DNA of 64,000 nucleotides, taken from NCBI RefSeq assembly GCF_027244095.1, contig NC_069670.1, forward strand, positions 13,969,320 through 14,033,319, in the 5' to 3' direction. The DNA is from Hemicordylus capensis (taxonomy: Eukaryota; Chordata; Lepidosauria; Squamata; Cordylidae). Shown in pieces: positions 1 to 10,400 of this stretch (position 1 is the stretch's first letter; every line of letters starts with the position of its first letter). The notes under the pieces were generated by a model that saw nothing but the letters and a program-made list of their open reading frames with translations, searched no databases and was not told where the DNA came from. The translations under genes and the position numbers were made by a program.

Positions 1-334
1 GGCTTGCATCCAGGTGGGCCTTGCTGCCGCTTCGGGTTTTGGCTCCTGCGGTCGGGCAGGGCCCCAGCCCAGGCTGTCACGAAAAGGGCTCCCTTGCCCG
101 TGGGGGGGGGAGCGGGGGGGGGGCTCTCTGGGTTTCCCCAAAATGACAGAGCCGGGCCGTCTTTCCCGGGCTTTGTTGTCTTTCCATGGCCACCGCCCCG
201 GAGAGCGCATGGCGCTGGTTAGGTTCGGCTCCAAGCATCACGGCCTCCTCAAAACATGCAGCATCTGGCAAGGGGGGCACATCTGGAAAAGGGGGGAGGG
301 GAGCAGGGGAGGGGGCTGCTGGAAGCATTTAGGG
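1..334. other. GC-rich flank, nothing recognised
   Basis: Overlapping reading frames on both strands come from high GC content. No splice-bounded exon or repeat was recognised before the MITE. Confidence 0.4.
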
Positions 335-470
335 CAGGCCTGCTCAATTTACCCCCCCCAGCTGTTTTTGGACTGCAACTCCCATCATCCCCAGCCACGG
401 CAGCCAAGAGCCAGGGATTGTGGGAGTTGTAGGCCAACATCTGCTGGAAGGCCGAAGTTGAGCAGGCCTG
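335..470. mobile_element. hAT-type MITE with intact target duplication
   Basis: 136 bp element with terminal inverted repeat CAGGCCTGCTCAACTT (one mismatch between ends) and an exact 8 bp duplication ATTTAGGG at 327-334 and 471-478, the hAT signature. It carries the internal palindromic motif ACTCCCATCATCCC shared with the other copies here. Confidence 0.88.
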
Positions 471-585
471 ATTTAGGGTGTCCCCACAAGTGTCTTGAAA
501 ATCCATTTAATGACCCGCCTCACCAGAAGAGGAGAGGAGCCTTGCGGGACCGGACCAAGGATTCAGCAGCCCAACCAGGGACATA

Positions 586-765
586 AGAAGCTGCCGCATA
601 CTGAGTCAGACCCTTGGCCCATCAAGCTCAGCAAGGTCTGCTCTGACTGGCAGCCGCTCTGGTTTCAGGCAGGAGTCTTTCCCAGCCCTACCTGGAAATG
701 CTGCCAGGGATTGAACCTGGAACCTCCTGCAAAGCAGATGCTCCTCCACTGCACTATAGCCTGAC
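586..765 (-). mobile_element. tRNA-Ala-derived SINE
   Basis: Near full length in reverse. On the minus strand it has a tRNA-like head with B box GGTTCAATCC, the body ending in CTGCCAGTCAGAG, and the shared tail ACTCAGTAT. Confidence 0.85.
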
Positions 766-1507
766 CCACCCACCAGATTATTCTGGGGAAGCACATCAGG
801 AAGGCATGAAAATTATCCTTCCTTGCTATTCCCAGTATCTGTTATGCAGAAGTAGATTGCTTCTACACATGAAGATTCAATTCGGCTGCTGGTCAAGCTA
901 CCCTCCTCCATGAATTTATCTGACTCCATGGGGAAAGCCCTCAAAACCAGGGGCTATGTACACGTCTGGTGGCAGCCAGTTCCATATTTAATTTCTTTCT
1001 TCCGCCTGTCCTGCATCTGGTGGCAGTGAGTTCCAGAGGTGAATTTTGCACTGGGGAAATAAATCCTTTCTTTCAACTATCCTAAATAAGTTTCATTGGA
1101 ATAATAGCTCTGATTTCTGGCATTATGGGAGGAAAAGGAGGGAGGAAATGAATAAAGATATTTATAGAGTCATTTGTGAAAACATGGCAGGGTGGAGGGG
1201 GGACCTAATTTGGGATGGCTGGTCTACATGGCAACCGGGGAATTGCACCAGAACATTAAAAAAAAAAATTCCATTCCAGTTCAGATTCAAGACTAAGCAT
1301 GTAATACTCAGGAAGCTTCTCTGGGGAAATTAATCTGGATATCCCGATGCTCAGTGCAGGAAGCCAGCCCGGCTAGACAGCGGGTACCGAGTGATGAAAT
1401 GGGAAGGAGGAGTCCTCTCTGCACCGGGGCCTGGAATTTTGTTGGGCCAATTCTTTTCCAGAAAGCCAGTGTGGCCCTTAAGAGTGCCAAACTACAACTA
1501 GGAAACC
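766..1507. other. No gene seen
   Basis: Ordinary non-coding sequence with a poly-A patch near 1258. No repeat family or exon recognised. Confidence 0.4.
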
Positions 1508-1720
1508 GCCTAATCCCGAGTCAGACCCTTCATCCATCCAGCTCAGTCTTGCCTACTCTGACCGGCAGCAGCTCTCCAAGGTTTCAGGCAGGGAGACTGA
1601 ACTAGGGGCCCTTCTGCAGGCAAAGCAGATGCTCTGCCCCTGAGCTACGGGCCCCCTCCCCTAAAGGGAATATCTTTACAGTGCTCACACATGTACCCTT
1701 TGGCCTGAACCAGCAGGGTC
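1508..1720 (-). mobile_element. tRNA-Ala SINE joined to 5S-SINE segment
   Basis: 1508-1655 is a tRNA-Ala SINE in reverse with the A-box side present. It runs into a segment (CCCTAAAGGGAATATCTTT, then CAGTGCTCACACATG) otherwise found only in the 5S-headed family, so the junction is a mosaic. Confidence 0.65.
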
Positions 1721-1729
1721 CACCAGATG

Positions 1730-2669
1730 CCTCTGGCCCAACCTGGGAAACAAACTGTCCTCTCTTCCTCCAGGAAGGCTCTGTTTCCCAAGTGGCCATC
1801 ACATCTTGTGGCTATGAGTTCCATCTGCTCCTTGGGCGTTGCGCGGCCAAGCTCTTCCTTGTGCCTGTCCGGTTTGCCAACCAGTTTTGCCAGGCGGTCC
1901 TGAAGTTTAGTTTGAGGAGGGAGGGAGGAAAATCTCTGCACGCCTTCTTCCTCAGCCTCTCTCGTGTTCCCCGTTTATACAAGCTCTCCACCGGCTCCCA
2001 AAGCCGCAGCTGGAAAGACGCACAATTCCATGACCTTGTTCGTGCCGCCTGGGATGGCTCTTCTCGGGGGCCCGCTGCCACCGTGCGGGTGATTTGGCCG
2101 CCACGCTCAGGCTCCTGGCAGCGTCTGTCAGACAGAAGCTCTTTCCCCAACCTCAGCGGCTGGCCCAGACGGGGTGACGTCAGTTCTCCGGGCCTGCCAA
2201 ACTCCACGGAGGAATGCTTCCCTGCCCCAAGCCCCCTGTGCCCCCCTGCTAGCCGGGTGTGTCTTTGCCACCTTCAGAAACAGTGGGGCTGACCCATTTA
2301 TCTTGGCCTCCAGGAGCGTTATATGGGATCCATTGAAGAAAAGGGGAAAAAAAGATTTTGGAACCTAGATCTAAAAAAGATTTTGGAACCTGGATTTTAG
2401 TGCCATGCGCGCTCTGGGGGGCCGGAAACATGCAGGTATCCTCTTGTGGGGTGCGGGGGGGGGGAGGCATGGGGACTCCAGACTTCTTGGGTCCAGGATC
2501 CTAAATGGAAAGTGCAGCCTCTCGCTCCTAAGGAAGGGTGGTAGCAAGAACGAGCTGGAATTATTCTGTAGTAAGAGACTGAAGCGAGATCATCCGGTTC
2601 ATTTTGTTATTGGGCATATGTATCTGGTTACTGCGCAAAATGCACTTTATGCTAAGCGGATTGACAGGA
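1730..2669. other. Unassigned GC-rich unique block
   Basis: Both strands stay open for long stretches (1681-2292 plus; 1645-1941 and 1812-2207 minus). The minus frame reads LQDRLAKLVGKPDRHKEEL and similar lysine/arginine-rich sequence. I recognise no family and see no convincing exon borders. Confidence 0.25.
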
Positions 2670-3180
2670 ACAGAGGAAGCTGTCTTCTACTGAGTCAGAC
2701 TCTGGGTCCATCTGCGCTTTCCAGATTGCACACGACAACAGCGCCACCATGTGTCCGTTAAGCGTGTGCTTCTGTACTGCCTGTGTTTCGACACCGCGGT
2801 CCTTGCGCGGTCAGCAAGGTGCCATTCACATTTCCGATGCCGCCTTTCGGGTTTTATCCTTGCGTCGCGGTACGACAACGTCGTCTTTAAAAAGCCGTAT
2901 TTTCCCGTTGCAGGAGGTTTGCGCAAGCGAGAAAAGACTGCACCCCCTGCGGGTGGCTTTGCGCAACACCCTTTATTTATGGTTTCACGACGATCCGGCC
3001 AAACCAAAGTATACTACTGCGGAACTGCAGGTAATCAGGAAAGCGCCCTGGCTCAGAACGCTCAACACTGACTGGCAGCAGCTCTCCAAGATTACAGGCG
3101 GGGGGTTCTCCCAGCCCTACCTGGAGATGCTGCCGGCAATTGAACCTGGGATGTTCTGCAATACCGCTGAGCAATGGCCC
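2670..3180 (-). mobile_element. tRNA-Ala SINE split by an inserted repeat
   Basis: 2670-2713 and about 3047-3180 are the tail and head of one reverse tRNA-Ala SINE. The gap is filled by the element at 2714-3046. Confidence 0.7.
2714..3046 (+). mobile_element. Unclassified element U1, copy 1
   Basis: About 333 bp bounded by GCGCTTTCC and its complement GGAAAGCGC, inserted inside a SINE. The same body (TTTCCAGATT start; TTCACATTTCCGATGCC inside) recurs near 18785-19236, 34497-34640 and 35320-35490. Probably a non-autonomous TIR DNA transposon; superfamily not determined. Confidence 0.55.
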
Positions 3181-3189
3181 CGTCCACAA

Positions 3190-3378
3190 ACATAGGAAGC
3201 TGCCGTATACTGAGACAGAGCACTGCTCCATATAACTCAGTATTGTCAGCACTGACTGGCAGCAGCTCTCCAGAATTTCAGGCTGGAGTCTTTCCCAGGC
3301 CTACCTAGAGATGCCGAGGATTGAACCTGGGGCCTTCTGCATGCAAAGAAGATGCTCTTCCATTGAACTACGGTTCCC
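3190..3378 (-). mobile_element. tRNA-Ala-derived SINE
   Basis: Full-length reverse copy. The minus strand has the Ala-type anticodon-arm relict TTTGCATGCAG, B box GGTTCAATCC and the shared tail. Confidence 0.85.
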
Positions 3379-3474
3379 ATCTAACCTGGGGGATTCAGAG
3401 TAGCCTTGCCATGTCCCCCAGGATTTAGGGTAGCCCTCGGATTTTGGCTCCTCCCCCAGCTGCTAAATTCCACT

Positions 3475-3690
3475 CGGATTTGCACAGATTTCAAATGTGC
3501 TGCCCGGATTTTTCTCTGGATCCGGTCACGTGGGAGGGCAGAGAAGGAGGGGAAAAGTATACAAATCTGCCAAACAAATAAATAAAAGAAGATGCCCATT
3601 AGATGTCGCAAAATTTGCGCAATATGCGAATTAGGCCACCCGGATTTGGGAAGCTTGGATATCAGGGCAACCCTGATTCAGAGCTGGCGG
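3475..3690 (+). repeat. Unclassified repeat U2, copy 1
   Basis: Shares AGGGCAGAGAAGGAGGGGAA, GTATACAAAT and the GGATTTGGGAAGCTT end with 6642-6830, and in reverse with about 39740-39860. The superfamily is not determined. Confidence 0.5.
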
Positions 3691-4664
3691 AACAACTGCG
3701 CCCAGCGCTTCCTCATTCAGGATGCTGAGTCCCTGGAGGGAGATCTCGAAGGCTCTCTCGCTCCTAAGCCCTGTGCTGATCAACCGTTTTCATCAATGGC
3801 CAGGAAGAGGAAGCTGGAAGGGGAGGACCCAAAGCTGGTGGGGAAAGAGACAGAATCAAAGCAAGTGCTCCGAGGAACCGCTGGAAGAGCTGGGCGTGCG
3901 TAGCCTCAGCGACAACGCACAGGCCGCAGACAGGATGCTCTTCAAAGAGAGGCTGAAACGACAAGCCAGCAGATCTAGGCGAAATATTAGGAAGACCCTC
4001 TGGCAGCTAGCGTGGACGCCGTTAGAAGGGGCTTAGGCAACTCCGTGGAGGACAGGGTGGCCGGTGGCTACTAGGCTGGAGAGCTGTAGGCCGCCTTCAG
4101 GCTCGCGGGCAGGATGTCTCAGCCTTTGGCCGTGGGCTTCCCGGAGACAGCTGGTGAGCCACGGTGGGAGACAGGACGCCGGAAAAGACAGGCCTCTGGC
4201 CTAAGCCAAGGGAGGAGTTCCACATCAAGGGCCAAGGCCCCACAGTTAGAAACATGTCCGGCCGGTTTCCAAGGGATTCCGTGGCTTTCCTGGCATGGTT
4301 TTGCCGGTTATTCCACGCTCAGCAAATAGCTTTGTAAACAAAGAGCGGTTACATAAACGCAGAACACTCTGGCATTGTCCTCTGCTCCAGGGGATCACTC
4401 TGGGGGAAACTGGAAGAGCTTTCCCGAGGACTACAAAGCAGTCCAATTGCGGGGAGAAAAACCAAGAAGGAAGCCACCCCACCCATATTTCACAGCTAAG
4501 AACAGGAGCCGGTTTTTTGTAACCTCTGTTTTCATAACCAGGCTCACTGCTGAACGGGGGGGTGGACTAGAAGGCCTCTGAGGACCCTCCCCAACTCTAA
4601 AGTGCGAAAGATGGAAATCTTTCTACATGGAGCGATGCTCTCCCAATAAAGAGTAGATCCCTAC
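3691..4664. other. No gene recognised
   Basis: Open frames occur near 3720-4036 (reading ARKRKLEGEDPKLVGKETES in one frame), but no family, start context or splice borders convince me. The rest is featureless. Confidence 0.3.
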
Positions 4665-4912
4665 TGCAGCGGGGAAGTCACTTGCCTAGTGAGCAAGAGG
4701 TTGCCAGTTCAAATCCCCACTGGTATGTTTCCCAGACAATGGGAAACACCTCTATTGGACAGCAGCGATCTAGGAAGGATGCTGAAAGGCATCATCTCAT
4801 ACTGAGCGGGAGGAGGCAATGGTCAACCCTTCCTGTATTCTACCAGAGACAACCACATGGCTCTGTGGGTGCCAGGAGTCGACACAGACTCGACGGCACA
4901 ACTTTACCCCAT
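4665..4912 (+). mobile_element. tRNA-derived SINE-C
   Basis: tRNA-like head with a B box (AGTTCAAATCC), body ATCATCTCATACTG, and the end GACTCGACGGCACA typical of the family in this window. Confidence 0.85.
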
Positions 4913-4924
4913 CCAATTGGCATA

Positions 4925-5120
4925 TCGTAGTGGTTCAAGTGTCAGACTAGGCCTGGGAAGACCCGAGTTCGAATCCCCATTCAACCATGAAACCCACTGG
5001 GTGACGCTGGGCCAGTCATGTCTCTCTCCACCTAACCTACCTCACAGGGTTGCTGTGAGGATAAAAATAACCACGTACACCGCTCTGAGCTCCTCGGAGG
5101 AAGAGCAGGATAGAAATCTA

Positions 5121-5159
<39 letters not shown>

Positions 5160-5162
5160 ATA
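4925..5162 (+). mobile_element. MIR-like CORE-SINE with (ATAA)n tail
   Basis: B box AGTTCGAATCC, then the MIR-type core CTGGGTGACGCTGGGCCAGT and CCTCACAGGGTTG, then a GGAGGAAGAGCAGGAT end and an uninterrupted AAAT/ATAA tail of over 40 bases. Confidence 0.88.
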
Positions 5163-5840
5163 TCTGGCTCCTGATCCCGGAAGGAATCTGCAACCGAAAG
5201 ATTCCTTTTCTGAGGGTGGGTCTCCCTCGATGTGTCCAGTGGATTAACGACGGCCGTGGTCCGATGCATTCCACGGCAGACGTGCATGTAAGAGACACCA
5301 GAGCAGGGAAAGTGGCAAAGCAATTCCCAGCGGTGGTGAGCTGGACAGTACACCAAGGAAACGGAGTCATGGAGGGTTTCCCAAGCATCAGTCCTTCCAC
5401 TTGAGAAACGGGACCAACCTATTCAAAACTCCGAGAACTGTGCAGACATCCACAAGTGGAGCCGCTCAGAAGCACCCCGAGCCGGAAAGCGCCGTTGGAA
5501 TGGAAGCGAGTGGTTCTCAGATGAGTCCGGATCAATACGGAGGCGTTACTGGCGAGGTACACTAGAGGGCAGGGAAACACCGCCTCTTATTGAAGAGTCT
5601 GCAAGGCCAAAAGGCAGCCGAAAGCCCTCATAAGCCCTACTCCATGTGCAGATCAGCAAGAGGTTAAAAAACGACACCCATCCATCCAAACACAATCAAT
5701 ACGGCAAAGGAGCAGCATTAAAAATTTCCAGGAAAAGACGGGTAAATGCTAAAGACAGAGCCTACCAACCAACAAGAGTTTAAGGAGCAGAGGCATTCTG
5801 TTATTTATGGTCAGTGCAACCTTCCTAAGCTCATCCTGAG
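5163..5840. other. No gene seen
   Basis: No exon or recognised repeat. Confidence 0.35.
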
Positions 5841-5945
5841 GAATATAGGGAGCTGCCTGCGGAGTCAGACCTTTGGTCCAACTAACTCAGTATCGTCTGC
5901 ACTGACTGGCAGCGGCTCTCCATGGTTTCAGGCAAGAGTCCTTCC
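5841..5945 (-). mobile_element. SINE tail fragment
   Basis: Shared SINE tail (GCTGCC...GAGTCAGACC and ACTGACTGGCAGCGG) in reverse; head missing. Confidence 0.75.
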
Positions 5946-6104
5946 CAGAATAAACTCCCATCCCCAGGTTTTCCTCCCCTTATCCAAAGATTCAACATCG
6001 TTCTCTTTTTAAGAGCATTTTTGGTGGGAAAGTGGCTCCGTTTGAAAACTTCCTGCAAAGGCGATCCACCAGTGCATGAGGCAGGCTGTTCCACTGTCAA
6101 ACAG

Positions 6105-6303
6105 CTCTGATGGTTGGGAATTGCTTCCTAATCCAATACCGTTTTAATTGTTAACCCTTGTGACATCTTACATTTTCAACCGTTTTAATGTTTTTATTAT
6201 AATGTCTTAATTAGGTTTGTTTTTATTGTATTTTTTTATTATTATTATTATAAACTGCCCAGAGACATGAGTTTGGGGCGGTACAGAAATGTGATAAATA
6301 AAT
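6105..6303 (+). repeat. L2-like LINE 3' end
   Basis: AT-rich UTR ending in AAACTGCCCAGAGAC, GGGGCGGTACAGAAAT and (ATAA)n, a signature repeated many times in this window. Confidence 0.7.
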
Positions 6304-6464
6304 ATCATAATCTTGAACCTTTTTCCTCCAAATTTCAACCCATGGGTTCGAGAGATAGTATTTTGACTTTTCTAAGAAAACCCGGTTCTGGGATGTTCTC
6401 TTTTGAGGCACGGATAATGATGAATAAATTAAAGGGCTAGAGGATGGGTAAGATGGAGCTTGGG

Positions 6465-6645
6465 AACCTAGGAAGCTGCCATATACTGAGTCAGACCCTT
6501 GGTCCATTTCATTCAATATTGTCTACACAGACTGGCAGCAGCTTCTCCAAGGCTGCAGGCCGGAGTCTCTCTCTTGGAGATGCTGCCAGGGAGGGAACTT
6601 GGAACCTTCTGCTCTTCCCAGAGCGGCTCCATCCCTTGAGGGCCG
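6465..6645 (-). mobile_element. 5S/tRNA chimeric SINE, 3' part
   Basis: Reverse copy with the shared tail and the tRNA relict GGAGATGCTGCCAGGGAGG. The 5S head is missing. Confidence 0.8.
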
Positions 6646-6830
6646 GATTTTACTCTGGATAAAACTTACTCACACGGGAGGGCAGAGAAGGAGGGGAAAG
6701 TATACAAATATGTCCAATCAATCAATCAATCATACCTGCAAATCAGTTGCGGTACGATTTGCATCATATGCAGATGAGGCCACCTGGATTTGGGAAGCTT
6801 TTCGCCACCACCCAGGATTGCCAGAAGCCG
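6642..6830 (+). repeat. Unclassified repeat U2, copy 2
   Basis: Same body as the copy near 3475-3690, with a (CAAT)n run in the middle. Confidence 0.5.
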
Positions 6831-7029
6831 TTGAGACCCACCCTGCCCTGCCAATCAACCCCCAAAGAAGCCAGCAAGCAGAGGGGTTTCTAGAAAAAAA
6901 TAAGTGGTTTATTGTGTATGAAAACTTGGTGGGGGGGAAAGGGGCCATGAGCCCATGAGAAGGCAATGGAGAGCCCGTGGGGAATGCATGTCAAAATGGG
7001 ATTGATTGATAGATTGATTATTGATCGGT

Positions 7030-7035
7030 TTTATT
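7030..7035 (-). other. Candidate polyadenylation signal of copy A
   Basis: AATAAA on the minus strand about 290 bases past the copy A stop. A second AATAAA lies about 120 bases further on near 6907. Which one is used cannot be told from sequence. Confidence 0.45.
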
Positions 7036-7321
7036 GAGTACGTATATATACCACCCCGTACACACACACACACAAAGTCCCTAGGCGCCTTTCTTGATGA
7101 CGAGGAGTTGGGCTCCCCCTGGCTTTTAAGGGCATTCTCCAAAATGTTAACCCAGCTCCTCCTGGGCGGGATGAAGTGAAGGGCAAGCCCTCTTTGTGGC
7201 CGTACAAAAGAAGCTTCATGCAGGCCTCTCCACGGAGTAGACCCATCCCCACACCAGCCCCGCTCCCCGCCTGCCACGGTCGACCCTTCTCATGGGAACA
7301 GAGCATTTCAGCACTGCGTTG

Positions 7322-7475
7322 TCACTGCTCCTGGTGCTGGAGGCTCAGGCCAGGCTCCTCTGGGCCCCCCATGGGCCGCTTCCAGAGGTAGGTCTGGATG
7401 GAATCGGCAGTGGCCACTGCCTCGATGTAACCCACGCCAGGGTCCGAGATGCCAAACGGGATGTCCTCCTGAAAC
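7322..7475 (-). CDS. GBA1: Copy A exon 11 (C-terminus, extended)
   Basis: Encodes [20 protein letters not shown] and [10 protein letters not shown], then an extra tail [17 protein letters not shown] before TGA. Human and copies B and C stop within one residue after the equivalent Arg. The acceptor is CCTAAG; a TTTCAG seven bases on would break the phase. Confidence 0.88.
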
Positions 7476-10400
7476 CTTAGGAATGAACGGGACAGAAGTT
7501 TGAGGGCTGCACACATACGGAGAGCAACTTTGGAGAAGCCGCTGCTGCCAGTCTGTGTAGGCAATCCTGAGCTAGATAGACCAATGCCTGACTCATAGAT
7601 GGCAGCTTTCTATGTTCCTACTGGGGCACAGACTCTAAACAGGGGAGTCATGAGCCTGTTCAACGTGTAGCCACGCTGGCGAAGGGATAACGCAAGTTCC
7701 CAATCACATGTCTGGAGGAATACTGGGTTTCCTTCCGGGAGAGAATTCCAAAGTGTGGGGGCCACGGTGGAAAAGGCCCTGATCCAAGCTTGCTCGGGTG
7801 AAAGATGATCGGCTAATTCCCCAGATCTCAAGTAGCAGGGAGAAGTATATGGGGGAAGGCATCCTATAAGGCAGGAGTTCTCAAGCGTGGGCCCTTGGAG
7901 GTTTCACAGCTCACAGCCACTAACAAATCAATCCACCTCTGTGAATGTCTCTCATTCACTTCTAAAAGCGATCCAAGTCAGTGGGCAATGCCCTAATATT
8001 AATGCGTTGTGAGGAGGACTTTGTGCCTACCCTGAACCTACTGGCTGGCATCGACGAAATTGTTCCTCAGTAATCCTATTAAGATTTAATGGTCTTTTAG
8101 TGTAACTCCGGAGTAGGGAGGAGAGCTGGTCTTGTGTGGGAGCCAGCATGAATGGTCCCCTTTGCTAAGCAGGGTTCTCCCTGGTCTGCATTTGAATGGG
8201 AGACCACATGTGAGCACTGTAAGATCTTCCCCTCAGGGGACGGAGCCGCTCTGGGAAGAGCATCTAGGGTCCAAGTTCCCTCCCTGGCAGTGTCTCCAAG
8301 AGAGGGCTGAGAGAGACTCCTGCCTGCAGCCTTGGAGAAGCCGCTGCCAGCCTGGGTAGACAATCCTGAGCTAGACAGACCAAGGGTCTGACTCAGTATA
8401 TGGCAGCTTCCTATGTTCCTATGAGCAGCAGGATTCCAAACTGCTGTGGAACTTTGCACAAGGAGACATTTCGTTGGCAACCCCACACGCCCCTGCCCAC
8501 TCACCTGTTCAAGACCACCACAACCGCTGAACCATCCGGACGCAGGAAGGCGGAATATTCCAAGGCGGTCCTCCAGCTGCTATAGATGCCGACACGCTGG
8601 GTGCCTTCAGGAAGGAACTTGCTGTGTTCACAAAAAAGGCACATGCATGAAGTATTGCATAAGATATAAGACAACCCACTACTGGCTAATTCCCAGGGTC
8701 ACAGGAGTCCCTCCCTTCGTGTCTTGAGCCCTTCCCCTGCAGCAGCTAGTGTGCAGAGGTACACTGCCTCTAAACATGGAGGTTCCATCTAGCAATCATG
8801 GCTAATAGCCATTGATAAGCTGGGGCCATAAAGATCTCGAAGCCCCTTTGAAAGCCACCTCTCCTTGCTAACTGGGCAAAGAGGCTTTTTTTTTTTTTTT
8901 AAATGGTGGCTGCCTCCAATTTAGCCTGGCGGAAGTAACCGTCTCAATTCCAATCCCAGCTCAGCGTTCCTCCAGTGGTTGTGGCTGGCGTCTTCTTGGG
9001 TTTACATAGGAACATAGGGAGCTGCCATATACTCAGCAATACATTGCATGGGAAACATCCTGCCACTGAGCTAAATATTCCTAAAAATAATCTAAGCCAG
9101 TTGCTCTTGCCACATCATGTGGCAGTGAGTTCTAGAAGTTAACCATGCAATGTTCTGCGGGTGGGGGGCAGGAGAGTTTGCTCCAAGAGGCTTCTGGGCA
9201 GTATCCCCTGTGACAGGGGATTCCCAGGCAGGGCTTTTACGATTCTCAAAAGGCCATTGTGGCCTGCCTGGAGAGGGTGGGAGTTGTAGTCAACAACCTC
9301 TGGAACTCCCTGCCCCAAGACACACGGGTCACAGGTCCCACCTGAAGTGCGCCATGTGGTAGAACATGGGCTGCTTGTAGAAGGCGTCGCGGGCGGCGTC
9401 CACAATGACGGGGCTGTCCACGTAGTTCTGGCACCAGTTGGGGCCGCCTTCCAGGTCCAGGGCCAGGTTCCAGTCGGTCCAGCCTGTGACGTAGTTATTG
9501 AGGCTCTGCAGGGGCACGAGGGCAGAAGGACATGGCTAGGCCTGCTCTCCTGGGCGGCGCGAAGGAAAGGCAAGCGAAACACCCCCACCGTCTCCCACCG
9601 TACCTTCAGGATACTGTTGCTGTATTGGCTGCCTCGGTCCCAGCTTCCTAGGACCACCCTAGGCTCCCAGAACATGAACCCCGCCGAGGCCTCCGTGGAG
9701 ATGAGGAAGTAGCCGGGGAAGAGCTGGTGAGTCAAGGACAGCATCTGGTAGGCCGGGGCCAGGAAGTCCAAGTACCAGTGGATGCCAATCCCGCTAACAT
9801 AGCTGGAAGCCACTGGGTCCTTGAGGACCTGGAGAGAGGCAGAAAGACACAACACCCAAGTCGCACCCAATTCGTATCGGTTTCACCGACTCCGATACGG
9901 CTCCGAAATGTGTGTCTCCGGGCGGCTTCCAAGAAAACAACACACATGGAAACACTAAAACGACGTCAGCACGAACACAAGCGGGAACGCCAACAGAGGC
10001 TATTCATCGAACCAGAAACCTGGGTGGAGAAATGTGTCTTCACAGCCCTTTTGAGAGCACTCAGGGATGGTGTGCATGTGTGTGTGTGTGTGTGGGGGGG
10101 CTCCTATTTCGGTAGGGAGTGCGTTCCAAAGCCTCGGGGCGGCCACAGAGACGGTACCAGGGTAGCCACCAGACAGGCCAATGCAGCCAAAGGTAGGTCT
10201 CAATGGGTGGTCTCAATAAGAACATAAGAACAGATGAGGGTCTTTCTCAGCCCCACCTGGGACCTTCTGCAGGCAAAACAGACAGGAACTTAAGAACAGA
10301 AGAACAGCCCTGCTGGATCAGGCCCAAGGAAGCCCATCTAGTCCAGCATCCTGTTTCCCACAGTGGCCCACCGGATGCCGCTGGAAGCCCACAGGCAGGA

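Noticed and set aside
3523-3533. CACGTG (CLEAR/TFEB-like) lysosomal gene motif
   Set aside because: It lies in repeat U2, far downstream of copy A, and does not have the full GTCACGTGAC core. No such site was seen near a GBA1 start.
7470-7476. Alternative acceptor TTTCAG for copy A exon 11
   Set aside because: It would shift the reading phase after exon 10; the CCTAAG acceptor keeps the conserved C-terminal frame.
9347-9712. Plus-strand frames over exons 8-9 of copy A, and similar ones over the exons of B and C
   Set aside because: They are antisense shadows of well-supported GBA1 exons.
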